Part shown: piece by piece, positions 16,178 to 24,121 of the stretch
How the letters are laid out: each line of letters begins with the position of its first letter
Numbering within the stretch: position 1 is the first letter of the stretch
Assembly: GCA_017459945.1 (NCBI GenBank)
Contig: JAFUBZ010000050.1
Coordinates: forward strand, 1-46,763
Direction of reading: 5' to 3'
Length of the DNA stretch: 46,763 nucleotides
Source: Eubacterium sp.
GTDB lineage: Bacteria; Bacillota; Clostridia; Lachnospirales; Lachnospiraceae
Notes under the pieces: model-generated
Seen by the model: only the letters and a program-made list of their open reading frames with translations
Database searches by the model: none
Told to the model about the DNA's origin: nothing
Translations under genes and position numbers: made by a program

Positions 16178-17650
16178 TTATCGCTGCTCTCCGATATAAT
16201 AAAAGCCCTTGCACTCCTTCAAATAAACCGGCACGATCTGTCCGATCAGATCGCTGCCGCCCGGGAAATGCACGACGCTGTTGTTTTCCAGACGTCCTGT
16301 CACGAGCCCTGCATCCTGTCTGTTGATCTGCTCAACCAGCACTTTTCCCGTGGTGCCTTCTAAGCGTTTTGCCCGTCTCGCGCCTGCTTCCTGGACTTCC
16401 GCAAGCAGCATCGCAAAATGACGGTCCACTTCTTCCTTCGGTACCTGGTCCGCCCGCTTTGCCGCCGGCGTTCCGGTCCGTTTGGAATAGATAAAGGTAA
16501 AGGCGCTGTCGTACTGCACCCTGCGGACCACGTCCATGGTTTCCATGAAATCTTCTTCGGTCTCGCCCGGATAGCCGACGATGATATCGGTCGTCAGTGC
16601 GATATCAGGCATCGCATTCCGGATCCTGTCAACCAGCGCCAGATAGCTATCCTTGGTATAGCGGCGGTTCATATCCTGTAAAATCCTGGTACTTCCCGAC
16701 TGCAACGGCAGATGCAGGTGGCGGCAGATCTTTTCAGACCCTGCCATCACTTCAATCAGCTCATCCGAAAGATCCTTCGGATGGGATGTCATAAAACGGA
16801 TCCGCTCGATCCCGTCGATCTCTGTCACCTGTTTTAACAGATTTGCAAATGAGATCGGGTCGTCAAGCGTTTTTCCATAGGAATTGACATTCTGTCCCAG
16901 GAGCATGACTTCGCAGACGCCGTCTGCCGCATAGGCCTTGATCTCAGAAAGGATCTCCTGCGGCTCTCTGCTTCTCTCTCTGCCGCGCACATAAGGCACG
17001 ATACAATAGCTGCAGAAATTGTTGCAGCCAAACATGATGTTGACCCCTGTCTTAAAGCTGTATTTGCGCTTGGTCGGCAGGCTTTCAACCACACTGCCGG
17101 CTTCCTCCCAGACATCGATCACCATCTGATCACTTTCTAACATCTGTACCAGAAGCTCCGCAAATTTATACAGGTTATGCGTTCCAAAGATCAGGTCGAC
17201 AAAACGGTAGCTTTCCCGGATCTTTTCCACCACTGCATTTTCCTGCATCATACAGCCGCACATCGCGATCTTCATCTGTGGATTGTGTTTTTTATAATTC
17301 TGAAGGTATCCAAGATGCCCATAGACCTTGTTATTGGCGTTCTCCCGCACGGTACAGGTGTTGTAAACGACCAGGTCCGCATCTTCCTTTCCGGTCAGCT
17401 CATAGCCGACCGCCGAGAGAATGCCGTTTAGCTTTTCGGAGTCGCGGGCATTCATCTGACACCCCATCGTCACGATTCCTGCCGTCAACGGTCTGCCGCA
17501 TGCCTCGGATTTCTTTTTTACGATTTCTCTTGCTCTTGCGATATAGTAATACTGTCTCTCCGGTTCATCCGTTGGCGGCTCGTTCTGCATAAATGCTTCC
17601 TGCAGCCGCAGCTCGATGTCCGGTGCTAATAGATTAAAGTCTTTTTCCAT
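16178..17650 (-). CDS. miaB: MiaB, tRNA-2-methylthio-N6-dimethylallyladenosine synthase
   Basis: A 490-residue radical-SAM methylthiotransferase that converts i6A37 to ms2i6A37 in tRNAs reading UNN codons. The UPF0004 domain carries three Cys ligands for the auxiliary cluster (MGCQMN; CTVREN; CGCM), the radical-SAM domain has C-x3-C-x2-C (NNFCSYCIVPYVRGRE), and a C-terminal TRAM domain ends the protein. The roughly 60-residue N-terminal extension is common in clostridial MiaB. It lies directly after the LarC-like gene and before ruvA. Confidence 0.96.
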   Translation of the reverse strand: MEKDFNLLAPDIELRLQEAFMQNEPPTDEPERQYYYIARAREIVKKKSEACGRPLTAGIVTMGCQMNARDSEKLNGILSAVGYELTGKEDADLVVYNTCTVRENANNKVYGHLGYLQNYKKHNPQMKIAMCGCMMQENAVVEKIRESYRFVDLIFGTHNLYKFAELLVQMLESDQMVIDVWEEAGSVVESLPTKRKYSFKTGVNIMFGCNNFCSYCIVPYVRGRERSREPQEILSEIKAYAADGVCEVMLLGQNVNSYGKTLDDPISFANLLKQVTEIDGIERIRFMTSHPKDLSDELIEVMAGSEKICRHLHLPLQSGSTRILQDMNRRYTKDSYLALVDRIRNAMPDIALTTDIIVGYPGETEEDFMETMDVVRRVQYDSAFTFIYSKRTGTPAAKRADQVPKEEVDRHFAMLLAEVQEAGARRAKRLEGTTGKVLVEQINRQDAGLVTGRLENNSVVHFPGGSDLIGQIVPVYLKECKGFYYIGEQR

Positions 17651-17662
17651 ATGTTCTGTTAC

Positions 17663-18187
17663 TCACTCATATTCCTTTATCATCAGGTCATGGATCGCAG
17701 CCTTTGCCGCCTGCAGGACATCCTGATAGGGAAGTTCCTTTTCCCTGCAGATCGCACGGATGCCCTCATACTCCGGATAGATCCGCACATCTTCCCTGAT
17801 CTGGCATTTTTTTGCGGGGATCTCACCGAAGATCGTATTGACCATGATCGCCTCTCGTGGCAGAATGCTTCTTTTGAGCGTCTCGCGCCGGATCCCGATG
17901 GATGTCGTCTCCATAAAGATAATCTCTTCGAGCCGCTGTCTGTCTTCTTCTTTGCAGAGAACGGTCAGCAGATAAGCCGGTCGGTTCTTTTTGGTAAAAA
18001 CAGGCGTGTAAAACACATCCCTGGCACCAGCCTCAAGGAGGCGCTCCATCGCGTAGCCCAGGCATTCCCCGCTGCAGTCATCCAGATTGGTTTCAAGCCG
18101 GACAATCTCATCCTGCGGAAACAGTTCTTCTGTCAGGTTGTTTTCGTTTTGCATGCGCTGCTCTTCTGCCATATTCTTCTTATCCAT
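17663..18187 (-). CDS. Stand-alone LarC C-terminal (DUF111) domain protein
   Basis: A 174-residue protein matching only the C-terminal half of LarC, the CTP-dependent cyclometallase that inserts nickel into the lactate racemase pincer cofactor. Recognisable landmarks are LETNLDDCSGECLGYAMERL, then GARDVFYTPVFTKKNRPAYL, then TTSIGIRRET. In Lactiplantibacillus the larC gene is split into larC1 and larC2 that are joined by a programmed frameshift; here no larC1, larB, larE or larA is near and this frame has its own AGGAG ribosome binding site, so it is an independent gene. It is co-directional with the folate and miaB genes. Its function without the LarC1 half is unknown. Confidence 0.8.
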   Translation of the reverse strand: MDKKNMAEEQRMQNENNLTEELFPQDEIVRLETNLDDCSGECLGYAMERLLEAGARDVFYTPVFTKKNRPAYLLTVLCKEEDRQRLEEIIFMETTSIGIRRETLKRSILPREAIMVNTIFGEIPAKKCQIREDVRIYPEYEGIRAICREKELPYQDVLQAAKAAIHDLMIKEYE

Positions 18188-18275
18188 GCTTTTCTCCTGT
18201 CGTGATCCGGCAATCGAACAAATCAGTTCCTGATAAATCGTTCGCCTTTTTCAGGGCAAATGACTGAACAGCATT

Positions 18276-18830
18276 TTACCGGAGCCCGTAAACGGTGGTC
18301 TCTGTCACGACCTGATCCATCCTGACATCGTGCTCCTCTGCCGGGATCTCCGGCATGAAAAAGCGGTTCGCGCAGATACCGACCTTTTTGATCTTCGGAT
18401 GTGCTTCCAGATATTTGTCATAATAGCCCTTGCCGTGTCCGAGCCGGTGCATCGCAGAATCAAACGCAAGCCCCGGCACGAAGCAAAGCGTTTTTTCAAA
18501 GGATGGCGTATCACCGCCGACAGGCTCCATCACATGGAAACTGCCTTCGATGAAGTCCTGACTCAGATCCAGAACGCGATAGAACTCCATCTCTTCTCCA
18601 CTGACGCGCGGAAAATAGACGTGCTTTCCAATCGAGAGCACCTGTGCTGCCAACGGCAAAAGCGAAACCTCTCCGTCGATCGGATGATAAAAGAGATACT
18701 CATCATAGTCATCAAACTCGATCGTGCGGATCAGACGGTCGATGATCTCGTTGCTGCTCTGTGCGGTTTTCCCTTCGTTCAAAAGCTTTCTTTTTTCTTT
18801 GACGCTTTTTCTTACTTCCTGTTTTGTCAT
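18276..18830 (-). CDS. 5-formyltetrahydrofolate cyclo-ligase
   Basis: A 184-residue 5-FTHF cyclo-ligase (methenyl-THF synthetase), which uses ATP to return 5-formyl-THF to the active folate pool. The N-terminal Lys/Arg-rich helix, the YHPIDGEVSLLPL segment and the diagnostic FDSAMHRLGHGKGYYDKYL near residue 125 identify it. AGAGG lies 8 nt before the ATG. The 18-nt copy of the proB 3' end lies just upstream of this site. Confidence 0.93.
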   Translation of the reverse strand: MTKQEVRKSVKEKRKLLNEGKTAQSSNEIIDRLIRTIEFDDYDEYLFYHPIDGEVSLLPLAAQVLSIGKHVYFPRVSGEEMEFYRVLDLSQDFIEGSFHVMEPVGGDTPSFEKTLCFVPGLAFDSAMHRLGHGKGYYDKYLEAHPKIKKVGICANRFFMPEIPAEEHDVRMDQVVTETTVYGLR

Positions 18831-18842
18831 CGGCTTATCCTC

Positions 18843-18928
18843 TCAATGCTTATCATGCATTTGCTTCTGCGCTTCCTCCACTTACCTGTCTGCTGAGACC
18901 GGATTCGTTTTCAATGCTTATCATGCAT
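18843..18928 (-). repeat. Short direct repeat at the 3' end of proB
   Basis: The 18-mer TCAATGCTTATCATGCAT occurs at 18843-18860 and 18911-18928, 68 bp apart. The second copy holds the last codons and stop of proB (MHDKH), while the first lies in the spacer just before the 5-FTHF cyclo-ligase ribosome binding site. It may mark a small tandem duplication of the proB end; significance is uncertain. Confidence 0.7.
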
Positions 18929-19768
18929 CCACTCACGAACGAATTCCGGCAGATCAAAGTTTTCATCTTTTTCTGCATAGAACATCGTTCCGATAAAATC
19001 TCCGTCAAAGATCTCATGCAGGATCCCGACATCCTTGCCGTTTGCAATGATCATGTCCGCGCCGGATGCCGTCGCGATCTTCGCCGCCGTCATCTTGGTA
19101 GACATGCCGCCGGTACCGACGCTGCTGCCGGTCGTGCCTTTTGCCATCTCGAAGTACTGGTCATCCATATGCTCTACGACTTCCACAAGCTTCGCCTGCG
19201 GATTCTGTCTCGGATCATCGGTATAAAGACCGTCAATATCGGATAAAAGGATCAGGCTGTCCGCGCCGATCAGAGATGCTACGATCGCGGAAAGCGTGTC
19301 GTTGTCGCCGTACTTGATCTCATAGATCGAGGTCGTATCGTTCTCATTGACGACCGGGATGATCCCCATCTGAAACAGCTCATCCATCGTGTTCTGCGCA
19401 TTTTGCATGGCAACCGGATCGAGCACCGTATTCTTGGTCAGCAGGACCTGGGCCGCTGTCTGGTTATAGGAAGAAAACATCCTCTGATAGGTACTGATCA
19501 GGTGCGCCTGCCCGACTGCTGCGAGTGCCTGCCTGGTTGAAACCTTATCCGGCTTCTCCGCCATGCCGATGGTGTTGCGTCCGACGGCGATCGCGCCGGA
19601 GCTGACCAGGCATACATCGATGCCGCAGTTTCTGATGTCACAAAGCTCTCTGACGAGCTTGTCGATCTTGGTAAAATCTGTCTTTCCGGTCTCCGGGTGA
19701 TGCAGGGATGAAGATCCGATCTTTACCACCAGGCGTTTTTTGTATTTAAAATAGTCATTGATCTGCAT
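18911..19768 (-). CDS. proB: Glutamate 5-kinase, short form without PUA domain
   Basis: A 285-residue glutamate 5-kinase, the first step of proline synthesis. The amino-acid kinase fold is clear: VVKIGSSSL near the start, CLVSSGAIAVG, VNENDTTSI and LLSDIDGLYTDDPR. The C-terminal PUA domain found in the approximately 370-residue E. coli enzyme is absent, as in many Firmicute forms. proA is not adjacent. It is the first gene of the downstream run; a weak extended -10 promoter lies at 19857-19885. Confidence 0.93.
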   Translation of the reverse strand: MQINDYFKYKKRLVVKIGSSSLHHPETGKTDFTKIDKLVRELCDIRNCGIDVCLVSSGAIAVGRNTIGMAEKPDKVSTRQALAAVGQAHLISTYQRMFSSYNQTAAQVLLTKNTVLDPVAMQNAQNTMDELFQMGIIPVVNENDTTSIYEIKYGDNDTLSAIVASLIGADSLILLSDIDGLYTDDPRQNPQAKLVEVVEHMDDQYFEMAKGTTGSSVGTGGMSTKMTAAKIATASGADMIIANGKDVGILHEIFDGDFIGTMFYAEKDENFDLPEFVREWMHDKH

Positions 19769-19856
19769 AATCGCTCTCTCTATTGTTGTATTGATACTTT
19801 TTCCGGTTACTGTTTATGGTGCTGTTACTTCATGTTGCACTGCATAGTTATCTGAC

Positions 19857-19885
19857 AGTGTACCATGATTGTGTAAAAAACTCCA
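19857..19885 (-). promoter_or_regulatory. Candidate promoter of proB
   Basis: On the minus strand an extended -10 TGGTACACT (-10 at 19857-19862) has a weak -35 TGGAGT (19880-19885) at 17-nt spacing, about 88 nt before proB. Confidence 0.4.
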
Positions 19886-19924
19886 TACATAGATGAGTAT
19901 AGCACAGAGCCAGACAAAATGGAA

Positions 19925-19958
19925 ACAGCGGTTATATCAAAAACGATATAACCGCTGT
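19925..19958. terminator. Strong hairpin after the tannase-like gene
   Basis: A perfect 14-bp stem (ACAGCGGTTATATC at 19925-19938 with its complement at 19945-19958) and a 6-nt loop, in the 258-nt gap between the tannase-like gene and proB. The downstream minus strand is only moderately T-rich (TTCCATTTTG). It is most likely the transcript end of the tannase-like gene. Besides this hairpin and the proB promoter I see nothing in the gap. Confidence 0.7.
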
Positions 19959-20026
19959 GTAAACTTGTTTTAACCGTAGCAAATTTAATGTGCAAACCAA
20001 TCCTGTTGCTTCACGGAAAACACGAT

Positions 20027-21865
20027 TTACTGTGCAAGCACCTCGTCAAGCCATGCATATGCTTCCTGCACGTCGTAATCTCCGGCATGCGGCTGCAGCC
20101 ATGCAAACGCAAAGTCAAGGTTTTCGATCGTCGTATCATTGCTCAATGCATGATACAGAACGGTCTGCAGTGCAAATGCTGTATCGCGGTCACGGAAACC
20201 GTGGCGTACATACCAGTTCGGCGCGGAGTCTCCGTTTTCTTCTGCCAGATACGGGATCGGGCTGCTCATCTTCATCTGATCCGCAAGCAATGCACCGTCT
20301 TCTGTCTCCATGAATTCATCCCAGGTCAGTCCGGTATCATCCAGACCGCATCCGTTGCCGCTGACTGCGTCATTGTCCCAGGAATAGAACTCATAAGCGC
20401 TGTACGGATATTCGGTTGTACCAAACAGCGAATCCTCGTTGAATCCCGATACGGATGCCAGGCCTTCCTCGGAAAGTCCTTTGTTGCTGAATGCGCATGC
20501 CACTTTCAGCGTCTGATTACGTGCAACAAAATACAGGAAGTTCTGAAGCGCTTCCTCATCTGCGATATACGGAATGCCGTCTGCATCACTGATCGTCAGG
20601 AAGTCTGTCCAGCCTTCACTCGTATTGTTAAAGACACCCGTTACATCCTGCCCGGAATAGTTGGCTGATCCATCCAGATCTGCCATCATCTGCTCTGTCC
20701 CAACATCCGCGGAAGCTTTTGCAAGGCTCCTATTGAGCAGCACGATCATTTCCTCTGTCAGATTCTCGCCGGTCAGAGGATCTCCTCCATCCGTCTTCAA
20801 GCCAAGGGAAGTCACATACTCACCATACTGCGGCGCGAGTGCTTCGGATGCTTCCATCATCCATTCCGGTGTATAGGTATCGGTAAACGGATCCTGGAAT
20901 GTTTCGCCTGTTTTCTGGTCAACTGCCGGAAGGCCATCGTCTACCAGCCTCTGGCGGACATCTTTATAGGTAAACTCATATGCTGCATCTGCTTCTCTTA
21001 AGTCATTGATCGGGCAATATGCGATCGTTGCAAAAATGTCATCATTGATCGTAGAGGTATAGCTGTCGCCATCCTGCTCGATTCCTGCTGCACCGATCTC
21101 ATACAGTGATGCAAAATAATCCTCACTGTTTCCGCTTGAAGCAATGATCGTGGAAAGTGCTCCGCCGCCGGATGTTCCCGTGATCACGATCTTTTCCGGA
21201 TCGCCTGCCGGAAGTGCTTCTGCATTGTTGCGCAGATAGCGGATCACTGCTTTTGTATCTGTGATGGTTGCCGGAGAATGGCTGATGTATTTGCCGTCTG
21301 CATCTGGATTGTCACCGCGGCTTCTGGCTCCGGCGCTCACCAGAACATATCCTTTGTCAAGGACCTTTCCGATCACGTCATTGTCACTGTCGGAAGCATA
21401 GTCCTTCCCTTCTTCCATCTGTGTTCTTGCCATGTAGGCATCCATGATCCATCCGGCGTTGTTTACGCTGAAGATGATCGGTGCATCTTTTGTTGCATTT
21501 TCCGGTACATAGATGCTGATCTTCTGATCCACACCATCTGCATTCGGGATCATTGCTACATTTGTCGGATTCTTTACATAGCAATCCTCATACAGAGTTA
21601 CTTTCACATCTGAGCCGTCCAGCTTTACCGTCATGTCTGTTACGATGGCATCATCCATGGAAAGTGTCTCATCCACGTTTACCATTGTCAGGGGCGGCAT
21701 TTTCTCCATCCCTGCTGAACCTCCTTCCTCAGCGCCTGCGGACATTCCCGGCTCCCCTGCCGCCGATGGTCCTCCTGCGCCATTTCCTGCTCCGCAGCCT
21801 GCCATTACGGAAGCTGCCAGCACAGAAACTGCTGTGACCGCAATCACTTTTCTCAACTTTCTCAT
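20027..21865 (-). CDS. Secreted lipoprotein alpha/beta-hydrolase, subtype-B tannase-like
   Basis: A 612-residue exported lipoprotein: a basic N-terminus, a hydrophobic segment and the lipobox VMAGC with Cys24 as lipidation site, followed by a Gly/Ala/Ser-rich linker. The alpha/beta-hydrolase core shows ISIYVPE, NNAGW, the SAGARSRG segment and the nucleophile elbow GTSGGGA with Ser232. Late motifs AYCPINDL and RHGFRDRDT resemble bacterial subtype-B tannases, which hydrolyse galloyl esters; a different carboxyl ester cannot be excluded. Candidate catalytic Asp/His lie in the last 80 residues. I use the ATG at 21865, 8 nt after GGGAGG, rather than the TTG at 21883. Direct repeats upstream (21971-22018) suggest regulated expression. 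No partner genes. Confidence 0.75.
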   Translation of the reverse strand: MRKLRKVIAVTAVSVLAASVMAGCGAGNGAGGPSAAGEPGMSAGAEEGGSAGMEKMPPLTMVNVDETLSMDDAIVTDMTVKLDGSDVKVTLYEDCYVKNPTNVAMIPNADGVDQKISIYVPENATKDAPIIFSVNNAGWIMDAYMARTQMEEGKDYASDSDNDVIGKVLDKGYVLVSAGARSRGDNPDADGKYISHSPATITDTKAVIRYLRNNAEALPAGDPEKIVITGTSGGGALSTIIASSGNSEDYFASLYEIGAAGIEQDGDSYTSTINDDIFATIAYCPINDLREADAAYEFTYKDVRQRLVDDGLPAVDQKTGETFQDPFTDTYTPEWMMEASEALAPQYGEYVTSLGLKTDGGDPLTGENLTEEMIVLLNRSLAKASADVGTEQMMADLDGSANYSGQDVTGVFNNTSEGWTDFLTISDADGIPYIADEEALQNFLYFVARNQTLKVACAFSNKGLSEEGLASVSGFNEDSLFGTTEYPYSAYEFYSWDNDAVSGNGCGLDDTGLTWDEFMETEDGALLADQMKMSSPIPYLAEENGDSAPNWYVRHGFRDRDTAFALQTVLYHALSNDTTIENLDFAFAWLQPHAGDYDVQEAYAWLDEVLAQ

Positions 21866-21914
21866 GTCATTTTCCTCCCTCAAAAAAAATGTAAGAGACC
21901 ATACTTACACTTTC

Positions 21915-21943
21915 AATTTACTTGAATTTTTTTACGAGTTCAA
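21915..21943 (-). promoter_or_regulatory. Promoter of the tannase-like gene
   Basis: On the minus strand, -35 TTGAAC (21938-21943) and -10 TAAATT (21915-21920) are separated by 17 nt; the start codon is 49 nt downstream. Confidence 0.55.
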
Positions 21944-21970
21944 TCGTATGTTGATAAAAGATTTTGTTTT

Positions 21971-22018
21971 ACCTCCATCTCAGATTGACGATGTTTACCT
22001 TCATCTTTGATTGTCGAT
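21971..22018. repeat. Direct repeat, candidate operator in the tannase/YprB divergent region
   Basis: Two 22-nt copies, ACCTCCATCTCAGATTGACG... (21971-21992) and ACCTTCATCTTTGATTGTCG... (21997-22018), have a 26-bp period and differ at 4 positions. They end 3 nt before the -35 of the YprB-like gene and lie about 28-75 bp upstream of the tannase -35, a usual place for an activator. Confidence 0.7.
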
Positions 22019-22021
22019 CAT

Positions 22022-22050
22022 TTGATAACAACGATTCGCTTTGCTATAAT
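22022..22050 (+). promoter_or_regulatory. Promoter of the YprB-like gene
   Basis: TTGATA (22022-22027) and perfect TATAAT (22045-22050) with 17-nt spacing, about 85 nt before the TTG start codon. Confidence 0.8.
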
Positions 22051-22134
22051 GTCGGGTAGATATTTTCGCAAATCTAAGCGCCATGACAGATCCATTCAAC
22101 GGCGTTTCGATCAATCCGGACGGGAGGTCTTATC

Positions 22135-23214
22135 TTGCTGACATTTACTTATGAAAGATCCATATCAGAACTGCCCGAAGCATCGCTTTTCTATCTCAAC
22201 GAAGAGATGCTCTTTTTTGATCTTGAAACGACCGGCCTGTCCGCATCCAGGAACCGGATCTATCTGGTCGGGCTCGGATGGCTTGAGGGCGATCAGGTCA
22301 TTGTACGGCAATACCTGGCAGAAGACGCCTCGGACGAAGCTTCTGTTTTGGCGGCAACGCTGTCTCTCGCATCCGAAAAACGGTTTACGGCACTCGCCAC
22401 ATTCAACGGCACGACCTTTGACCTGCCGTTTTTTGAAAAACGGTGTGAAAAGCATGCTGCAGTTCTCGAAGATGTGGTTTTTGCGGCTTGCGATGTGTGC
22501 TCCGATTCTGACACTGGTTCTTCTTCCCGTATATTCTCTGCGATGGATCATCTGGACCTCTACCGTCAGATCCATCCAATCCGCCATTTCTTTCCGATGG
22601 AGCATTTTCGCCAGAAAGATTATGAAAAGCTTCTTGGCATCGGACGGGAGGATCAGTATGACGGCGGAAAACTGGTGTCGGTTTATCACCGCTTTGAAAA
22701 AACAAAAAAGCAGGCCGACTGCGACCTGCTGTGTTTGCATAATAAAGAAGATGTATTTGGGATGTTCCACCTGATCTCGCTGCTTGCGTGCCTGCAGGTG
22801 AAGGAAGAGGTGTCCATCGACAGCCTGCAGGTTACATCGGCAAACGAAGTGTCTGTCCGCTTTCGACTCGAGGTTCCTGTCCCGATCAGCATCCGTCAAT
22901 TAAAAACAACCGGCAGCCTGCTGTTAAGAAAGACGAGCGGCCTCGCTGTCCTGCCTTTATATAAGGGCGCTCTGCGCTGTTACCTGCCAAATCCAAAGGA
23001 TTACTTTTATCTGACTGCCGAGGATACCGTCGTACACAAAAGTGTCGGTCAGTTTGTCGATCCGGCCTTCCGCAGAAAGGCGGAACCGGAAGAATGTTAC
23101 ACGGAATTTGTACTTCCGGCCGAATATCTCGACGGCGAAGTCCATCCCTATTGCGAGAACAGCCTGTTTGAGAATGTCGAAAAGGCTCTGGAGGGATTTT
23201 TGCGGCAGGTGTAA
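22135..23214 (+). CDS. YprB-like ribonuclease H-fold exonuclease
   Basis: A 359-residue protein with a DEDD-type 3'-5' exonuclease fold. The first catalytic motif is LFFDLETTGL (Asp and Glu near residue 25), ATFNGTTFDLPFFEKR supplies the second Asp, and HNKEDVFGM near residue 203 supplies the last Asp. The C-terminal part is not catalytic. The substrate is unknown; relatives are annotated as ribonuclease H-like YprB proteins. The start is TTG, 7 nt after GGGAGG. One of only three plus-strand genes here, with its own promoter. Confidence 0.85.
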   Translation: MLTFTYERSISELPEASLFYLNEEMLFFDLETTGLSASRNRIYLVGLGWLEGDQVIVRQYLAEDASDEASVLAATLSLASEKRFTALATFNGTTFDLPFFEKRCEKHAAVLEDVVFAACDVCSDSDTGSSSRIFSAMDHLDLYRQIHPIRHFFPMEHFRQKDYEKLLGIGREDQYDGGKLVSVYHRFEKTKKQADCDLLCLHNKEDVFGMFHLISLLACLQVKEEVSIDSLQVTSANEVSVRFRLEVPVPISIRQLKTTGSLLLRKTSGLAVLPLYKGALRCYLPNPKDYFYLTAEDTVVHKSVGQFVDPAFRRKAEPEECYTEFVLPAEYLDGEVHPYCENSLFENVEKALEGFLRQV

Positions 23215-23228
23215 GGGACTGGTCCCAC

Positions 23229-23999
23229 CTAATCATAATGCACTTCCATCATGCACAGCCCTTTGGCCGGTGCGGTCGGCCCCGCCTGGGTGCGATCAAG
23301 TGAGGCGAGGATTCCGGGGATGGCGTCTGCTGGCATCCTGCCGAAGCCGATCTCAAGGAGTGTACCTGTCATGATACGCACCATGTTTTGCAAGAATGCG
23401 TTCCCACGATAATAAATCCTGATATAGTCACCCTCTTCTATGATCTCTACTGCATCGATCCGCCGCCAGGTGGATTTTTTCATTTTGGGATTGCCACAGA
23501 ATGCCTTGAAATTATGATTCCCCAAAAGGTCGTTTGCCGCCCGACGCATCCATTCTACATTCGGCCGATGCTCTAAGATCGTGACGTATTTCCTGTCAAA
23601 AACAGGCTTCGCGTCGCCACAATACAAGCTATAACAATAGGTCTTCGCAAGTGCCTGAAACCGGCTGTGAAAGCGATCGGAAGCGACCTTGACGGCATCT
23701 ACAGAGATGTCGTCCGGAAGATAGCGGTTCAGATAATCCCGCAGACCTTCCTCGTCGATCGTAATGTCGAGGAAGACATTTGCCGTCATCGCGCGGGCAT
23801 GCACGCCGGCATCCGTCCTTCCGGCGCCGATCACCTGGATTTCCACTTCCTCGCCTCCGCGACTCCCGTACAGCGGCATCATCCGCTTGAGGATCTCTTC
23901 CAGCTTTCCTTGGATCGTCTCACTTGTTTTCTTTTGTTTCTGCCATCCCTGATAACGTGTCCCGTCATAGGAGATGGTCAGGCGGTAATTCTTTCTCAT
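23229..23999 (-). CDS. truA: TruA, tRNA pseudouridine(38-40) synthase
   Basis: A 256-residue TruA that isomerises uridines 38-40 in tRNA anticodon stems. The catalytic Asp is in GAGRTDAGVHARAM (near residue 62); SYDGTRYQGWQKQ near the N-terminus and FLQNMVRIMTGTLLEIG near the C-terminus are family signatures. It is convergent with the YprB-like gene, whose stop is only 14 nt away, and follows the S1 gene downstream of its terminator. Confidence 0.96.
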   Translation of the reverse strand: MRKNYRLTISYDGTRYQGWQKQKKTSETIQGKLEEILKRMMPLYGSRGGEEVEIQVIGAGRTDAGVHARAMTANVFLDITIDEEGLRDYLNRYLPDDISVDAVKVASDRFHSRFQALAKTYCYSLYCGDAKPVFDRKYVTILEHRPNVEWMRRAANDLLGNHNFKAFCGNPKMKKSTWRRIDAVEIIEEGDYIRIYYRGNAFLQNMVRIMTGTLLEIGFGRMPADAIPGILASLDRTQAGPTAPAKGLCMMEVHYD

Positions 24000-24058
24000 G
24001 GCCTTCCTATATCAAGCCTCCCGAATATCATACATTTTCACCAATCTCTAAAACAGAA

Positions 24059-24096
24059 AAACCCGGCAAACGGTATTTCGCCGCTCTGCCGGGTTT
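24059..24096 (-). terminator. Terminator of the scpA-rpsA unit
   Basis: AAACCCGGCA and TGCCGGGTTT (10-bp perfect outer stem, 24059-24068 with 24087-24096) enclose a further GC-rich stem; on the minus strand TTTTTCTG follows. It lies 25 nt beyond the S1 gene stop. Confidence 0.9.
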
Positions 24097-24121
24097 AAAC
24101 TCTATATTTTATTCCTTCTGC

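Noticed and set aside
23215..23228. Small GGGAC-TG-GTCCC hairpin between the YprB-like gene and truA as a terminator
   Set aside because: The stem is only 5 bp with a 2-nt loop and no T run; too weak to call.
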